Source of the DNA: Sphingomonadales bacterium 12-68-11
GTDB taxonomy: Bacteria; Pseudomonadota; Alphaproteobacteria; Sphingomonadales; Sphingomonadaceae
Reading direction: 5' to 3'
Length of the DNA stretch: 63,757 bases
Assembly: GCA_002279825.1 (NCBI GenBank)
Contig: NCCV01000006.1
Location: forward strand, 1 to 63,757
The notes beneath the pieces were generated by a model, which was not told the DNA's origin, made no database searches, and worked only from the letters and a program-made list of their open reading frames with translations. Positions 26,111-35,411 of the stretch are shown one piece after another (position 1 is the stretch's first letter; every line of letters starts with the position of its first letter). Position numbers and translations under genes: made by a program.

Positions 26111-26694
26111 GAAAGCGCCTGCCGTCCGACGAAAGCCGCCGCGCCGCGCTCGAAGCGGCGCGCGCGCTGCTGATCGAAAGCGGCCCGCAGAGCGTCACGC
26201 TCAAAGCGGTGGCGGGGCGGATCGGGCGCACGCACGCCAACCTGCTGCATCATTTCGGCTCGGCCAGCGGGCTTCAGAAGGCCCTCGCCGCCTACCTGGC
26301 GCAGACCGTCTGCGCGGTCATCGCCGATGCGGTGCGCGCCAACCGCGCCGGGATCGGATCGGCGCGCGAAGTCGTCGATCTCACCTTCGATGCCTTCGAC
26401 CGCGAAGGAGCCGGCGCGCTCGCGAGCTGGATGCTGCTGTCGGGCAACGAGGACGCGCTCGACCCGATCTTCGAGGCGATCCGCAATCTGGTGCAGGAAC
26501 TCGCACCTGGTCACAGCGACGAGCCGCTCGTCATGCACCGCGACACGCTGATGCTCGTGCTGCTGGCGCTCGGCGATGCGCTGATGGGCCAGCAGCTGAC
26601 CCGCTCGCTCGGCCTCCCTCGCGAGCAGGCCCGCGCGGTGGCGGAAAAGCTGCTGGCGGATTCGCTCGCCCGGGCGAAGACCGGCGCCGCTTAG
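26101..26694 (+). CDS. TetR/AcrR family transcriptional regulator
   Basis: 197 residues. The N-terminal helix-turn-helix (about 14-60) reads ARALLIESGPQSVTLKAVAG then IGRTHANLLHHFGSASGLQKAL, close to the family pattern in which GxxxxxLxxHF marks the recognition helix. The C-terminal ligand domain is not informative. Likely autoregulated and controlling the divergent PF10118 gene, and through it perhaps the nitrobindin-like gene. Its stop overlaps that of ygfZ on the other strand. Confidence 0.9.
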   Translation: MSIRKRLPSDESRRAALEAARALLIESGPQSVTLKAVAGRIGRTHANLLHHFGSASGLQKALAAYLAQTVCAVIADAVRANRAGIGSAREVVDLTFDAFDREGAGALASWMLLSGNEDALDPIFEAIRNLVQELAPGHSDEPLVMHRDTLMLVLLALGDALMGQQLTRSLGLPREQARAVAEKLLADSLARAKTGAA

Positions 26695-27440
26695 CCGCTT
26701 TCGCCGAGGCCGAGCCAGACGGGCCGGATGTCGGGCCCGATGTCCTCGGTCCGCCGGTGGTCGATCGCCAGCTCCAGCTCGGGATAGGCCGCGCGGCGGC
26801 GCCTTTCGTCCGATTGGGCGAGCGGCACGACGACCAGCCGGCGGTTGACTTTCTGCCGCCAGTTCATCCGCGCGGTGTTCTCCTGGCCGACGTAGCAGCC
26901 CTTTTCGAACGATACGCCGTGCAGCTCGATCGCATTGGTCTCGAGCCACAGCACGTCCTCCAGCTCGGCATGACCTTCGGGTACGCCGAGCGTCAGGCGG
27001 TGCAGACGCCAGGCATCGTCGGCCGGCTGATCATGCTCGCCGATAACCGCGATCCAGCGCTGGCCGAGATCGGCCAACCGGGGATCGGGCGCGCCGCCGT
27101 CGCCCTGTGCCGCCTGCCAGTAGACGCCGAGCTTCGGTTCGACCGCGATCGATAGCTTGCGGCGCAGGCGATAGAGCGACAGCCGGCGGACCAGCTCCTC
27201 GGCGCGGTCGGCCTCGCAGTCGAGCAGCAGCGAAGCGCCGCCGTGTTCGGAAGGCGCGCCCGGCCACACGATCATGTCGAACAGCGCCTTGCCCTGCGCG
27301 GTCAGCAGCCCGGCATAGACCGGCAGCGTGCCGGTCACGTCGTTGGTCAGCAGGCCTTGCAGGAACCCGGCGGCGGATTCCTCTTCCGCTTCGGGGGCGA
27401 CGCGCACGAGCGCGCGGGAAAACAGGCGCTCGCCGGGCAT
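26691..27440 (-). CDS. ygfZ: tRNA-modifying / Fe-S assembly folate-binding protein YgfZ
   Basis: 249-residue GcvT-like protein of the YgfZ/IBA57 family, which uses tetrahydrofolate to support certain [4Fe-4S] enzymes such as MiaB. The diagnostic motif KGCYVGQE occupies residues 180-187 with the functional Cys182. The N-terminal LQGLLTNDVTGTLPVYAGLLTAQGKALFD is typical. Converges with the TetR gene, four bases overlapping. Confidence 0.92.
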   Translation of the reverse strand: MPGERLFSRALVRVAPEAEEESAAGFLQGLLTNDVTGTLPVYAGLLTAQGKALFDMIVWPGAPSEHGGASLLLDCEADRAEELVRRLSLYRLRRKLSIAVEPKLGVYWQAAQGDGGAPDPRLADLGQRWIAVIGEHDQPADDAWRLHRLTLGVPEGHAELEDVLWLETNAIELHGVSFEKGCYVGQENTARMNWRQKVNRRLVVVPLAQSDERRRRAAYPELELAIDHRRTEDIGPDIRPVWLGLGESG

Positions 27441-27482
27441 GGACCCTAGGTGGGCGCGCCGGCGCGCAAGTCAATCGCCTGA

Positions 27483-29609
27483 TCAGGCGGCGAGGGTGCC
27501 AGGCACCTGGCCGGACGCCGGATCGCCGGCCGCGACCTCGCGGATCTTGAAATGCGCGGCCACTGCATCCGCCTCGATCGGCCGGCTGCAATGGAAGCCT
27601 TGCAAGTGGGTGCAACCCGCCGCCAGCACCGGCGCGATCAGCTTCTCGTCGCTGATCCCCTCGGCCACGACTTGCGCGCCGATCCGGAGCGCCATCGTCA
27701 CCGCGGCCTCGAACACGGCCTGCGCCGAACTGTCGCTGGCCAGATCGTCGATGAGGCTACGGTCGATCTTGAGCCGGTCGAACTTGAAGGTCTTGAGCAT
27801 GCTGAGCGACGAATACCCGGTGCCGAAATCGTCGAGCGCGATGCGGAACCCGGCGTTGCGCAGCAGTTCGAGCGTGAGCAGCGCACGGCTGTTGTTCTCA
27901 ATCGACAGCGATTCGGTGACTTCGAGGATCACCCGACGCGGGCTGATCGCGTGGTGGCGGCAGCGGTCGAGCAGGAACGGCACGAACCCGTCCTGCTGCA
28001 GCTGCAGCGGCGAAAGGTTGATGCTGAGCGCAATGCCCGGCCACCGCGTCAGGTCGGACAGCGTGCGTTCGATGATCCAGTTGCCGAGCTGGACCATAAG
28101 CCCGCTGCGTTCCGCGGCGGGGATGAACCGCGCCGGCGAAATGTCGCCTAGCTCGGGGTGCTCCCAACGGATCAGCGCCTCGACTTCGGGATCGGCCTCG
28201 TGAAGCGGCAGAATCGGCTGATAGACCATGCGCAACTGGCCGCCGAGCAGCGCGCGCGCCAGATCGCGTTCGAGCGCCCGGTCTAGCTCGCGGTCTTCCT
28301 CGAGCTCCGGCGCGAAACCGAGCGCGCGATTGCGGCCGCCGTTCTTGGCCGCATAGAGCGCGAGGTCGGCACGGTGGAGCAGTTCCTCGATGGCGACCGC
28401 GTCGGCGGGCGCGGCTTCGACGGTCCCGACCGAGATCGTGACCGCGATTGCGTAAGTGCCGAGGTCGAACGGGGGGCGGATCGCGGCGACCAACCGCGAG
28501 GCGACCGCCGAACCGTCCGCCTCGCCGTCCAGCGGCAGGCACAGCGCGAACTCGTCGCCGCCGAGGCGCGCGACCAGCGCCCCGGGCCCGAGCGTTTCGG
28601 TCATTCGCTCGCCGATCAGCTTGACCACGCGGTCGCCGGCGGCATGGCCGAAGTCGTCGTTGACGTGCTTGAACCGGTCGACATCGACCAGCATCAGCAG
28701 ATGCCGCGGGCCGCCCTTGGCGGCGGCATCGGCGAGCCGCGCGCCGGTCCGCTCGAGGAACGCGCGGCGGTTGGGCATGCCGGTGCTCGGGTCTGTCAGC
28801 GCGAGGTTCTGCACCGCCTGCGCGTTGCGGCGGAAGATCTCGAGCGGGCGCGACAGGTCCTCCAGTTCGCGCAGACGGAACTTCTCGACTTCGAAGTCGA
28901 GGTCGCCGTCGGCCAGGCGGCGCAGCATTCCGTGCATCCGCCGCAGCGCGGGCAGGATGTTGGCGAGCAGATCGAACAGGATCAGGATCACCAGCACGAC
29001 AGTCACCGCCCCCGCCGCACTGACCGTCAGCTGCCAGTCGGTCACCGCCCGGTCGAGCTGGGCTTGCGCGGCATCGCGCCGTTCGGCAGCGGTCATTGCG
29101 ATGGCCGAAGCGAGATCGGCCAGCATAACGTTGCGCTGGATCACGCCTTCGAGGCGCGCGGGCTCGCGCGGCACCGCCATGATCGCGTCGACCTGGCGGT
29201 CGAGGTCGTCGAACGCTGCCATGTCCGGCCCGATCCTGTACAGCGGCATGCCCGACAGGCGCAGTGCGTTGAGCTGCTCGCCGATCTGGATCGCGATGTC
29301 GGTGAGCAAGGTGCCCTGGTCGTCGGTCGACAGTCTCGAGAGGCGCGCATTGCCGGCGATGCGGAATTCGCCGACCAGCTCGCCGAGCTGCTGCGCATGC
29401 TGCATGTCCTCGGCGGCGGTCTGCACGTCGAGACTGCGGTTGCTGACTTCGCGCGCGCTGTACTGCGAGAACACCTGCAAGGCGCCGATGCTGATCGCGA
29501 TCAGCACGAGCGCGCCGACCAGCCGGCGTTCAAGCGAATTGACCGTGCCGAGCACGATCGAGCGCCATCTGTTCTCGGAAACCCCCGCCATTATGTTCCT
29601 GGCAACCAT
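27483..29609 (-). CDS. Membrane-bound GGDEF-EAL cyclic-di-GMP enzyme
   Basis: 708 residues. Two helices (about 28-48 and 200-222) frame a periplasmic sensor region of about 150 residues, then a HAMP-like linker, a GGDEF domain with intact GGDEF at residues 350-354, and an EAL domain with E477-A-L. Other EAL catalytic motifs are present: INLSP, LEVTES, DDFGTGYSS, KIDRS, AEG and QGF. There is no RxxD inhibitory site just before GGDEF. Both synthesis and breakdown of c-di-GMP are therefore possible; which dominates cannot be told. Diverges from pyrC. Confidence 0.95.
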   Translation of the reverse strand: MVARNIMAGVSENRWRSIVLGTVNSLERRLVGALVLIAISIGALQVFSQYSAREVSNRSLDVQTAAEDMQHAQQLGELVGEFRIAGNARLSRLSTDDQGTLLTDIAIQIGEQLNALRLSGMPLYRIGPDMAAFDDLDRQVDAIMAVPREPARLEGVIQRNVMLADLASAIAMTAAERRDAAQAQLDRAVTDWQLTVSAAGAVTVVLVILILFDLLANILPALRRMHGMLRRLADGDLDFEVEKFRLRELEDLSRPLEIFRRNAQAVQNLALTDPSTGMPNRRAFLERTGARLADAAAKGGPRHLLMLVDVDRFKHVNDDFGHAAGDRVVKLIGERMTETLGPGALVARLGGDEFALCLPLDGEADGSAVASRLVAAIRPPFDLGTYAIAVTISVGTVEAAPADAVAIEELLHRADLALYAAKNGGRNRALGFAPELEEDRELDRALERDLARALLGGQLRMVYQPILPLHEADPEVEALIRWEHPELGDISPARFIPAAERSGLMVQLGNWIIERTLSDLTRWPGIALSINLSPLQLQQDGFVPFLLDRCRHHAISPRRVILEVTESLSIENNSRALLTLELLRNAGFRIALDDFGTGYSSLSMLKTFKFDRLKIDRSLIDDLASDSSAQAVFEAAVTMALRIGAQVVAEGISDEKLIAPVLAAGCTHLQGFHCSRPIEADAVAAHFKIREVAAGDPASGQVPGTLAA

Positions 29610-29760
29610 GCTTGCGCCCCGGTTAGGGCTCTAAGTGCAAATCCTTGATAAAGTGTCGCCGCCAGGGGCACAGGATTGGCGGTTTTCTGCCATAAATTTG
29701 CAACAATGCGCCCGGGCCGCGGCTTTCGCGCCGACCTCGCTTGTGGCATGGCGCGCGACG

Positions 29761-30774
29761 ATGGACACGCTCACGATCCGCCGCCCCGACGACTGGCATG
29801 TCCACTTGCGCGACGGAGCCATGCTGCAGGCGGTGGCGCCGTTCACCGCGCGTCAGTTCGCCCGCGCGATCGTCATGCCCAACTTGGTTCCGCCGGTCAC
29901 GACCGCGGCGGCGGCCCGGGCCTATCGCGAGCGGATCATCGCCGCGGCCCCGGGCTTCACGCCGCTCATGACCTGCTACCTGACGGACGCGGCCGACCCC
30001 GACGATCTCGCGCAGGGGTTCGCGGACGGGGTGTTCACCGCTGCCAAGCTCTACCCGGCCGGGGCGACGACCAATTCGGCCAACGGGGTGACCGACCTCA
30101 GCCGCATTTATCCGGTGCTCGAGCGGATGCAGGACATCGGCATGGTGCTGTGCGTCCATGGCGAAGTGACCGATCCCGACGTGGACGTGTTCGACCGCGA
30201 GGCGGTGTTCATCGACCGCGTGCTCGGCCCGCTGCTGCGCGACCTGCCGGGTCTTCGCGTGGTGTTCGAACACGCCACCACCGAACAGGCGGTGGCTTTC
30301 GTGGAGGCGGCGGGGGACACGGTGGCGGCGACGATTACCCCGCAGCATCTCCATCTCAACCGCAACGCCATGCTGGTCGGCGGCATCCGCCCGCACGCCT
30401 ACTGCCTGCCGGTCGCCAAGCGCGAACAGCACCGTCTGGCGCTGCGCCGCGCCGCGACATCGGGCAGCCCGAAGTTCTTCCTCGGCACCGACAGCGCGCC
30501 GCACACGCGCGAGACCAAGGAAGCGGCCTGCGGCTGCGCCGGCATCTTCAACGCCCCCTATGCGCTCGAAAGCTATCTCGCGGTGTTTGAGGCGGAAGGC
30601 GCGCTGGATCGTTTCGAAGGCTTCGCCAGCGAGCACGGCGCGCGCTTCTACGGCCTGCCGCTCAACGACGGCACGGTCACGCTCGAGCGGGTTCCGACCG
30701 ACGTCCCCGCGCAGATCGGCGCGGTCGTGCCGTTCCACGCAGGCGAAACGCTGGCATGGCGTTTCGTCGGTTAG
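29761..30774 (+). CDS. pyrC: Dihydroorotase (class II, PyrC)
   Basis: Closes carbamoyl-aspartate to dihydroorotate in pyrimidine synthesis. 337 residues, amidohydrolase barrel. Zinc ligands His13 and His15 (WHVHLRDG), carboxylated Lys96 ([10 protein letters not shown]), later His residues in CVHGE, FEHATT and TPQHLHLN, and the catalytic Asp in GTDSAPH are visible. The ATG at 29761 gives the standard [13 protein letters not shown] start, although the frame is open further upstream. Not linked to pyrE here. Confidence 0.97.
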   Translation: MDTLTIRRPDDWHVHLRDGAMLQAVAPFTARQFARAIVMPNLVPPVTTAAAARAYRERIIAAAPGFTPLMTCYLTDAADPDDLAQGFADGVFTAAKLYPAGATTNSANGVTDLSRIYPVLERMQDIGMVLCVHGEVTDPDVDVFDREAVFIDRVLGPLLRDLPGLRVVFEHATTEQAVAFVEAAGDTVAATITPQHLHLNRNAMLVGGIRPHAYCLPVAKREQHRLALRRAATSGSPKFFLGTDSAPHTRETKEAACGCAGIFNAPYALESYLAVFEAEGALDRFEGFASEHGARFYGLPLNDGTVTLERVPTDVPAQIGAVVPFHAGETLAWRFVG

Positions 30775-30777
30775 CAG

Positions 30778-31716
30778 CTAAGTCGGCAGGGGTTCGTCCG
30801 CGAGCGGCGGCTTGCGCCCACGCACCAGTTCCCAAACGAACAGCGTCGCCGCGGCCCAGATCGCGACGTAGCAGGCGAGCTGCGCCGGGCGCAGCGCCTC
30901 GCCGAACACCGTCAGCCCGAGCACGAACACGATCGTTGGCGAGATGAACTGCAGGAAGCCCATCACCGAATAGGGCATCCGCCGCGCCGCGGTGGCGAAC
31001 AGCATCAGCGGGATCGCGGTCATCGGCCCGCTCCAGGCGACCGCCAGCGCCAGACCCCAGCCTTGGCCCAACGCGCCGCCGCCGGGCTTGGCGGCGTACC
31101 AGCCGGCCAGCGCGGCCGCGACCGGCACCAGGATCAGCGTTTCGATCGTCAACCCCGCCAGCGGCCCGGCGTTGACGGTCTTGCGCAGCAGGCCGTAAAT
31201 CCCGAACGTCACCGCCATCGCCAGGCTCAGCCACATCGTGGTCAGCGCGCCCACCGCCAGCACGGCGACACCCACGCCCGCCAGCGCCACCGCCCACCAC
31301 TGCCGCCGGGTCAGCCGCTCGCCCAGCACCACCAGCCCGAGCAGCATCATCGCCAGCGGTAGGATGTAGTAGCCGAGGCTGGCGGCGTAGATGTGGCCGG
31401 TGTTGATGGCCCAGACGTAGAGGTACCAGTTCACCGCCACCATCGTGGCGCTGCCAAGCAGCGTCAGCATGACCCGCCGGTTGCGCAGGGCCGCGCCGAT
31501 CTCGCCCCAGCCGCGCGTCGCCGCCAGCATGGCCAGGCACAGCGGCAGCGTGAAGATCACGCGCCAGGCGATGAACTCCAGCGCCGGCACCTGCTTCACC
31601 AGCAGCAGGTAAAGCGGCATCGAACCCCAGAACGCGTGTGCCCCGAGCGCATGCCACAGGCCCTGTCCTGAGCCTGCCGAAGGGCCGCCGCGGGCTGGCT
31701 GGGAAGGGGCCGTCAC
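30778..31716 (-). CDS. rarD: EamA-family transporter RarD
   Basis: Ten-helix drug/metabolite-superfamily permease; RarD is linked to chloramphenicol tolerance by name, but the substrate is unknown. About 312 residues from a GTG at 31716, or 324 from a TTG at 31752; no ATG fits. The core begins HALGAHAFWGSMPLYLLLVK, and NWYLYVWAINTGHIYAASLGYYI is diagnostic of RarD. The stretch just before the core (GGPSAGSGQG) is encoded by a repeat remnant at 31661-31684, so the N-terminus has been altered by it. Confidence 0.9.
   Translation of the reverse strand: MTAPSQPARGGPSAGSGQGLWHALGAHAFWGSMPLYLLLVKQVPALEFIAWRVIFTLPLCLAMLAATRGWGEIGAALRNRRVMLTLLGSATMVAVNWYLYVWAINTGHIYAASLGYYILPLAMMLLGLVVLGERLTRRQWWAVALAGVGVAVLAVGALTTMWLSLAMAVTFGIYGLLRKTVNAGPLAGLTIETLILVPVAAALAGWYAAKPGGGALGQGWGLALAVAWSGPMTAIPLMLFATAARRMPYSVMGFLQFISPTIVFVLGLTVFGEALRPAQLACYVAIWAAATLFVWELVRGRKPPLADEPLPT
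31661..31684. repeat. Repeat remnant (CCCTGTCCTGAGCC...GAAGGG) inside rarD 5' end
   Basis: 24 bp, starting CCCTGTCCTGAG and ending TGCCGAAGGG, resembling one half of dispersed sphingomonad palindromes. It encodes about eight residues before the first RarD helix. Confidence 0.6.
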
Positions 31717-31863
31717 GCCCTTGCGCCTAGGCCGGAGTGTACATCCCGACAAGCTGAACCAAAAACCCGCGTTTCTGACAGTCAGGTTGCGATCCGTTCA
31801 GAAAAATAGGCGTAAACATGAACCATCGAATCGGAACTACCCCTCGCCCAAAGGAGTCGAGAC

Positions 31864-32280
31864 ATGACCAAGCTGTTCAAATCCACCGCCCTGGCGCTCG
31901 CCGCCTCGACCGCTGCGCTGACAGCGATCCCGGCCGAAGCGCAGAGCCGCTACGACCGTGATCGCTACGAGCAGCGCTACGACCGCTATGATCGGGGCTA
32001 CGACCGTCGCGACGACCGCCGTTATGACGACCGCCGCTATGACGATCGCCGCTACGATGAACGCGTCACCCGCAACACCCGGGTGTGGCACGGCAACAAC
32101 GGCCAGACGTACTGCCGCAAGCAGGACGGCACCACCGGCCTGATTATCGGCGGCGCGGTCGGCGCACTGCTCGGCCGCGAGATCGACAGCCGCGGCGACC
32201 GGACGCTCGGCACCGTGCTCGGCGCCGCGGCCGGCGCGCTGCTCGGCAACCAGGTCGCCGGCGGAACGCGCTGCCGCTGA
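31864..32280 (+). CDS. Glycine-zipper (17 kDa antigen-like) exported protein with Tyr/Asp/Arg repeats
   Basis: 138 residues. Signal peptide cleaved after AEA (residue 26), then about 45 residues of repeating R-Y-D-x units (for example YDDRRYDDRRYDE), then a C-terminal glycine-zipper (GLIIGGAVGALLGREID and GTVLGAAAGALLGNQVAGG) like the Rickettsia 17 kDa antigen family. Such proteins associate with the envelope; function unknown. AAAGGAG upstream is a strong Shine-Dalgarno. Confidence 0.88.
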   Translation: MTKLFKSTALALAASTAALTAIPAEAQSRYDRDRYEQRYDRYDRGYDRRDDRRYDDRRYDDRRYDERVTRNTRVWHGNNGQTYCRKQDGTTGLIIGGAVGALLGREIDSRGDRTLGTVLGAAAGALLGNQVAGGTRCR

Positions 32281-32363
32281 GCCACCGTATCCGGCGGCGG
32301 CCCTCCCCTGGTGACCGCTGCCGGTGCGCGGCCCTTCGGGTCGCAACGATGAGGGGTCGCGCC

Positions 32364-32393
32364 AAGGCGCCCGTGCGAACGCGCGGGCGCCTT
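32364..32393. terminator. Stem-loop between convergent genes
   Basis: AAGGCGCCCG, ten-base loop, CGGGCGCCTT: a perfect ten-pair stem between the glycine-zipper gene (+) and astD (-). The ends give AA/TT on each strand rather than a long T-run, so a bidirectional terminator is likely but not certain. Confidence 0.6.
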
Positions 32394-32422
32394 GATCGTT
32401 GGGGCGGTGCGACGCGCTTGGC

Positions 32423-33838
32423 TCAGGCGTCGCGCAGGCCGATCGCGACATTCGCGCGCGGCTGCTCGAGCTCGCTGCTCGCCACCGGATAGGCGCACGT
32501 GTCGGCGGCATAGAACGCGGTTGGACGGTGGTTGCCCGACAGCCCGATCCCGCCGAACGGCGCTGCCGAACTGGCGCCGTTGGTCGGCCGGTTCCAGTTG
32601 ACGATGCCGGCGCGGATATTCGCCCAGAACCGGCTGTACTCTTGCGGCGTGCCCCCGATCAGCGAGGCCGCCAGCCCGAAGCGGGTGCTGTTGGCCTCGG
32701 CGATGGCCTGGTCGAAATCGTCGATCCGCACGATCTGCAGGATCGGGCCGAACAGCTCGGCATCGGGCCGCTCGGCCATGTCGGTCACGTCGATCATACC
32801 GGGGGTGAGAAACGGCAGTTCGCCGTGCGGCCGGCGCAGGTGGCACAGCGCCTTGCCGCCGTTCGAGAGCAAGTGAACGAAGCTTTCGGTCAACTGGTCG
32901 GCGGTGTCGTTGTCGATCACCGGGCCCATAAACGGCTGCGGCTCGTCGAACGGCGCGCCGACGATCAGCCGGTCGGTCAGCGTGCGGAGCTGCTCGACGA
33001 TCGGCTCGTAGAGCGAGTCCTTGACGATCAGCCGCCGCGCCGCGGTGCAGCGCTGGCCCGCCGTAGTGAATGCCGATTGCACGATCAGCGCCGCGGCGTC
33101 GCTCAGCAGCGGGGTGTTCCACAGCACGATCGGGTTGTTGCCGCCCATCTCCAGCGCGACGATCTTGCGCGGGTTTCCGGCCAGCTTGCGGTTGATCGCG
33201 ATCCCGACATTGGCCGAGCCGGTGAACAGCACCCCGTCGATCCCGTCGTGCAGAGCCAGTGCCTCGCCTTCCGCGGGTCCGCCGATCAGTACCTGGACCA
33301 CGCCTTCGGGAATGCCGGCGCGGTTCAGCAGCGCGATCAGCCGTTCGCCGACCGCGGGGCTCTTCTCGCTGGGTTTGAAGATCACCGCGTTGCCGGCGAT
33401 CAGCGCGGGGACCAGGTGGCCGTTCGGGAGGTGCGCGGGGGAATTGTGCGGCCCGAGCACCGCCATGACCCCGTGCGGCTTGTGGCGGACCGCGGCGGTG
33501 CCCTGCAGCGCGCTGTCCAATTTGCGCTGCCCGGTGCGTTCGGCATAGGCGCGGACCGAGAATTCGACTTTGGCGACCACCGATTCGACTTCGGCGCGCG
33601 CCTCCCACAGCGGCTTGCCGGTCTCGCGCGCGATCAGGTCGGCAAAGCCGTTCTGGTCCTTGCGGACTTCGTTGGCGAAGCGGCGAAGCAGCTCGATGCG
33701 GTTGGCGAGCGGCTGTGACGCCCACTGCGGCCAGGCCTGCCGTGCGCGTGCCACCGTCTCGTCCACGTCGCCCGGCATGCCGCGCCACAGCTCGGTACCG
33801 GTGGCGGGCTCTGAGGAGATGATCTCGGCGGTGCTCAA
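32423..33838 (-). CDS. astD: Succinylglutamate-semialdehyde dehydrogenase (AstD-like)
   Basis: NAD-dependent aldehyde dehydrogenase, fourth step of the arginine succinyltransferase pathway. 471 residues with catalytic Glu230 (LEMGGNNP) and Cys264 (TAGQRCTAARR), and AstD-type segments LGPHNSPAHLPNGH and NWNRPTNGASS. The start is uncertain: TTG at 33838 is the best in-frame codon, without a clear Shine-Dalgarno. The other ast genes are not adjacent. Confidence 0.9.
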   Translation of the reverse strand: MSTAEIISSEPATGTELWRGMPGDVDETVARARQAWPQWASQPLANRIELLRRFANEVRKDQNGFADLIARETGKPLWEARAEVESVVAKVEFSVRAYAERTGQRKLDSALQGTAAVRHKPHGVMAVLGPHNSPAHLPNGHLVPALIAGNAVIFKPSEKSPAVGERLIALLNRAGIPEGVVQVLIGGPAEGEALALHDGIDGVLFTGSANVGIAINRKLAGNPRKIVALEMGGNNPIVLWNTPLLSDAAALIVQSAFTTAGQRCTAARRLIVKDSLYEPIVEQLRTLTDRLIVGAPFDEPQPFMGPVIDNDTADQLTESFVHLLSNGGKALCHLRRPHGELPFLTPGMIDVTDMAERPDAELFGPILQIVRIDDFDQAIAEANSTRFGLAASLIGGTPQEYSRFWANIRAGIVNWNRPTNGASSAAPFGGIGLSGNHRPTAFYAADTCAYPVASSELEQPRANVAIGLRDA

Positions 33839-33931
33839 GACGATGGGATCAGACCTGCTTGCGGGCGGTGGCTGGGCGACGATAGCCGCCTGCGCACAAC
33901 CATGCCAGCCGCGGATGAGTTCCGCCCATTG

Positions 33932-35344
33932 TTACCGCGCATGGCCGGCGGGCAGGGGCGGCTCGCCTAGCGCCGCGCCCATAGCGCGCACGGCGGAGAC
34001 TTTGGCGTCGAACGGCTGCCAGTCGTCGCCTTCGGCAATGGCCGACCAGATCGCTTCCACTTCGTCGATCAGCATCGTCTGCGGCGCCACGCCCGACCAG
34101 TAGGGGTGCTCGCTCGCGAGCGGCTCGTAGCCCGCCAGGGCCTCGGCGAGGGCGCCATTTGCAGCGCGCCCGCCGCGATGGGCGAAGAAAAACGCATCCG
34201 GACCGAGCTCGCCTTCGCGCATGGCCCGCTCGGCGGCTTCGATAAGGCGGGTATCGGCTTCGCTCCCGCGGCTCGCCACGCCGAGCCGCCAGGTGAAGCG
34301 CAGGCCCATCGCCGCGTGGTAGAGCGGGGCGAACCGCTCGATCGCCGCCACCAGCGCCGGCGCCTCCACCAGCCGCCGCAGCGCGATCGCCAGTTGCGCG
34401 AGGTTCCAGTGGATCGCCTCGGGCTGGCGGCCGAACGCATAGAGCCCGCCGTGGTCGAAATAGGCGGCCGTGAAGGCCGGGTCCCAGCGCGGCAGCCAGC
34501 GCCACGGTCCGTAGTCGAAGCTCTCGCCGGTGACGTTGATGTTATCCGTATTGAGCACGCCGTGGACGAAACCCGCGACCATGTAGCTTGCGGCCAGATC
34601 GGCCAGCCGCTCGGCCGCCTGGTGCAGCAGGATCACCGCCGGCTCGTCGCGGCCGGGCGCGTCCGCGGGCGGAGGCGGGCCGGGAAACTGCGCGAGGCAA
34701 TAGTCGACCAGTTCCGCCAGGTGCGAGTCGTCTTCGAGCGCGGCGAGGCGCTGGAACGTGCCGATGCGGATATGCGAATGGCTCAGCCGCACGAGCACCG
34801 CCGAACGCGTCGGCGAAGGCTCGTCGCCGCGCTCCAGCGCCTCGCCGGTCTCGATCACCGAGAACGTCTTCGAGGTATAGACCCCGAGCGCCTCGAGCAT
34901 CTCGGTCGCGAGCACTTCGCGTACCGCGCCTTTCAGTGTCAGCCGGCCGTCTGCGGTGCGGCTGTAGGGGGTCAGACCGCTGCCCTTGGTGCCGAGATCG
35001 AGCAGCCGGCCACCCTGTTCTTTGGGTCCGTCGCGCAGTTGCGCGAAAGTGAAGCCGCGCCCGTCGCCGAGTTCGGGATTGTACACGCGGAACTGGTGCC
35101 CGTGATAGCGCAGCGCCAGCGGATGCGGCAGATTGCCGGGGAGCGGCTCGAACCGCCCGAAGTGGCCGGTCCACGCCTCGTCGGATAGATCGCCGAGGCC
35201 CACCGCGCGGTCCCAGCGGCGGTTGCGGAAACGCAGGTCGTGCTGCGGAAACCGCGCCGGCTCGACCGCATCGGCGAGCCAGGGCGCTAGCCTCGCGATC
35301 TGCGGGTCGGGCCCATAGGGGGCGGCTTGCGGTTCGGCGCGCAT
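33932..35344 (-). CDS. selO: SelO-type protein adenylyltransferase (YdiU family)
   Basis: Pseudokinase-fold enzyme that transfers AMP to protein Ser/Thr/Tyr; E. coli SelO acts in oxidative-stress response. About 470 residues. Visible: KGSGLTPYSRTADGR with the ATP-binding lysine and glycine loop, HGVLNTDNINVTG as the catalytic-loop equivalent, and FDYGPW as the metal-binding DFG equivalent, then DHGGLYAFGRQPEAIHWNLAQLA. There is no C-terminal cysteine pair. ATG at 35344 chosen; another lies 12 codons upstream. Confidence 0.92.
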   Translation of the reverse strand: MRAEPQAAPYGPDPQIARLAPWLADAVEPARFPQHDLRFRNRRWDRAVGLGDLSDEAWTGHFGRFEPLPGNLPHPLALRYHGHQFRVYNPELGDGRGFTFAQLRDGPKEQGGRLLDLGTKGSGLTPYSRTADGRLTLKGAVREVLATEMLEALGVYTSKTFSVIETGEALERGDEPSPTRSAVLVRLSHSHIRIGTFQRLAALEDDSHLAELVDYCLAQFPGPPPPADAPGRDEPAVILLHQAAERLADLAASYMVAGFVHGVLNTDNINVTGESFDYGPWRWLPRWDPAFTAAYFDHGGLYAFGRQPEAIHWNLAQLAIALRRLVEAPALVAAIERFAPLYHAAMGLRFTWRLGVASRGSEADTRLIEAAERAMREGELGPDAFFFAHRGGRAANGALAEALAGYEPLASEHPYWSGVAPQTMLIDEVEAIWSAIAEGDDWQPFDAKVSAVRAMGAALGEPPLPAGHAR

Positions 35345-35411
35345 CCTCGCATTAGTGGGGCTGCGGACACAGCCGCGCAACCCAGGCTCGGGTCAGGACG
35401 GATGGGGATCG

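Noticed and set aside
29640..29660. TTGAT upstream of pyrC considered as an FNR half-site
   Set aside because: The second half (TGTCG) does not match ATCAA, so only half of the dyad is present.
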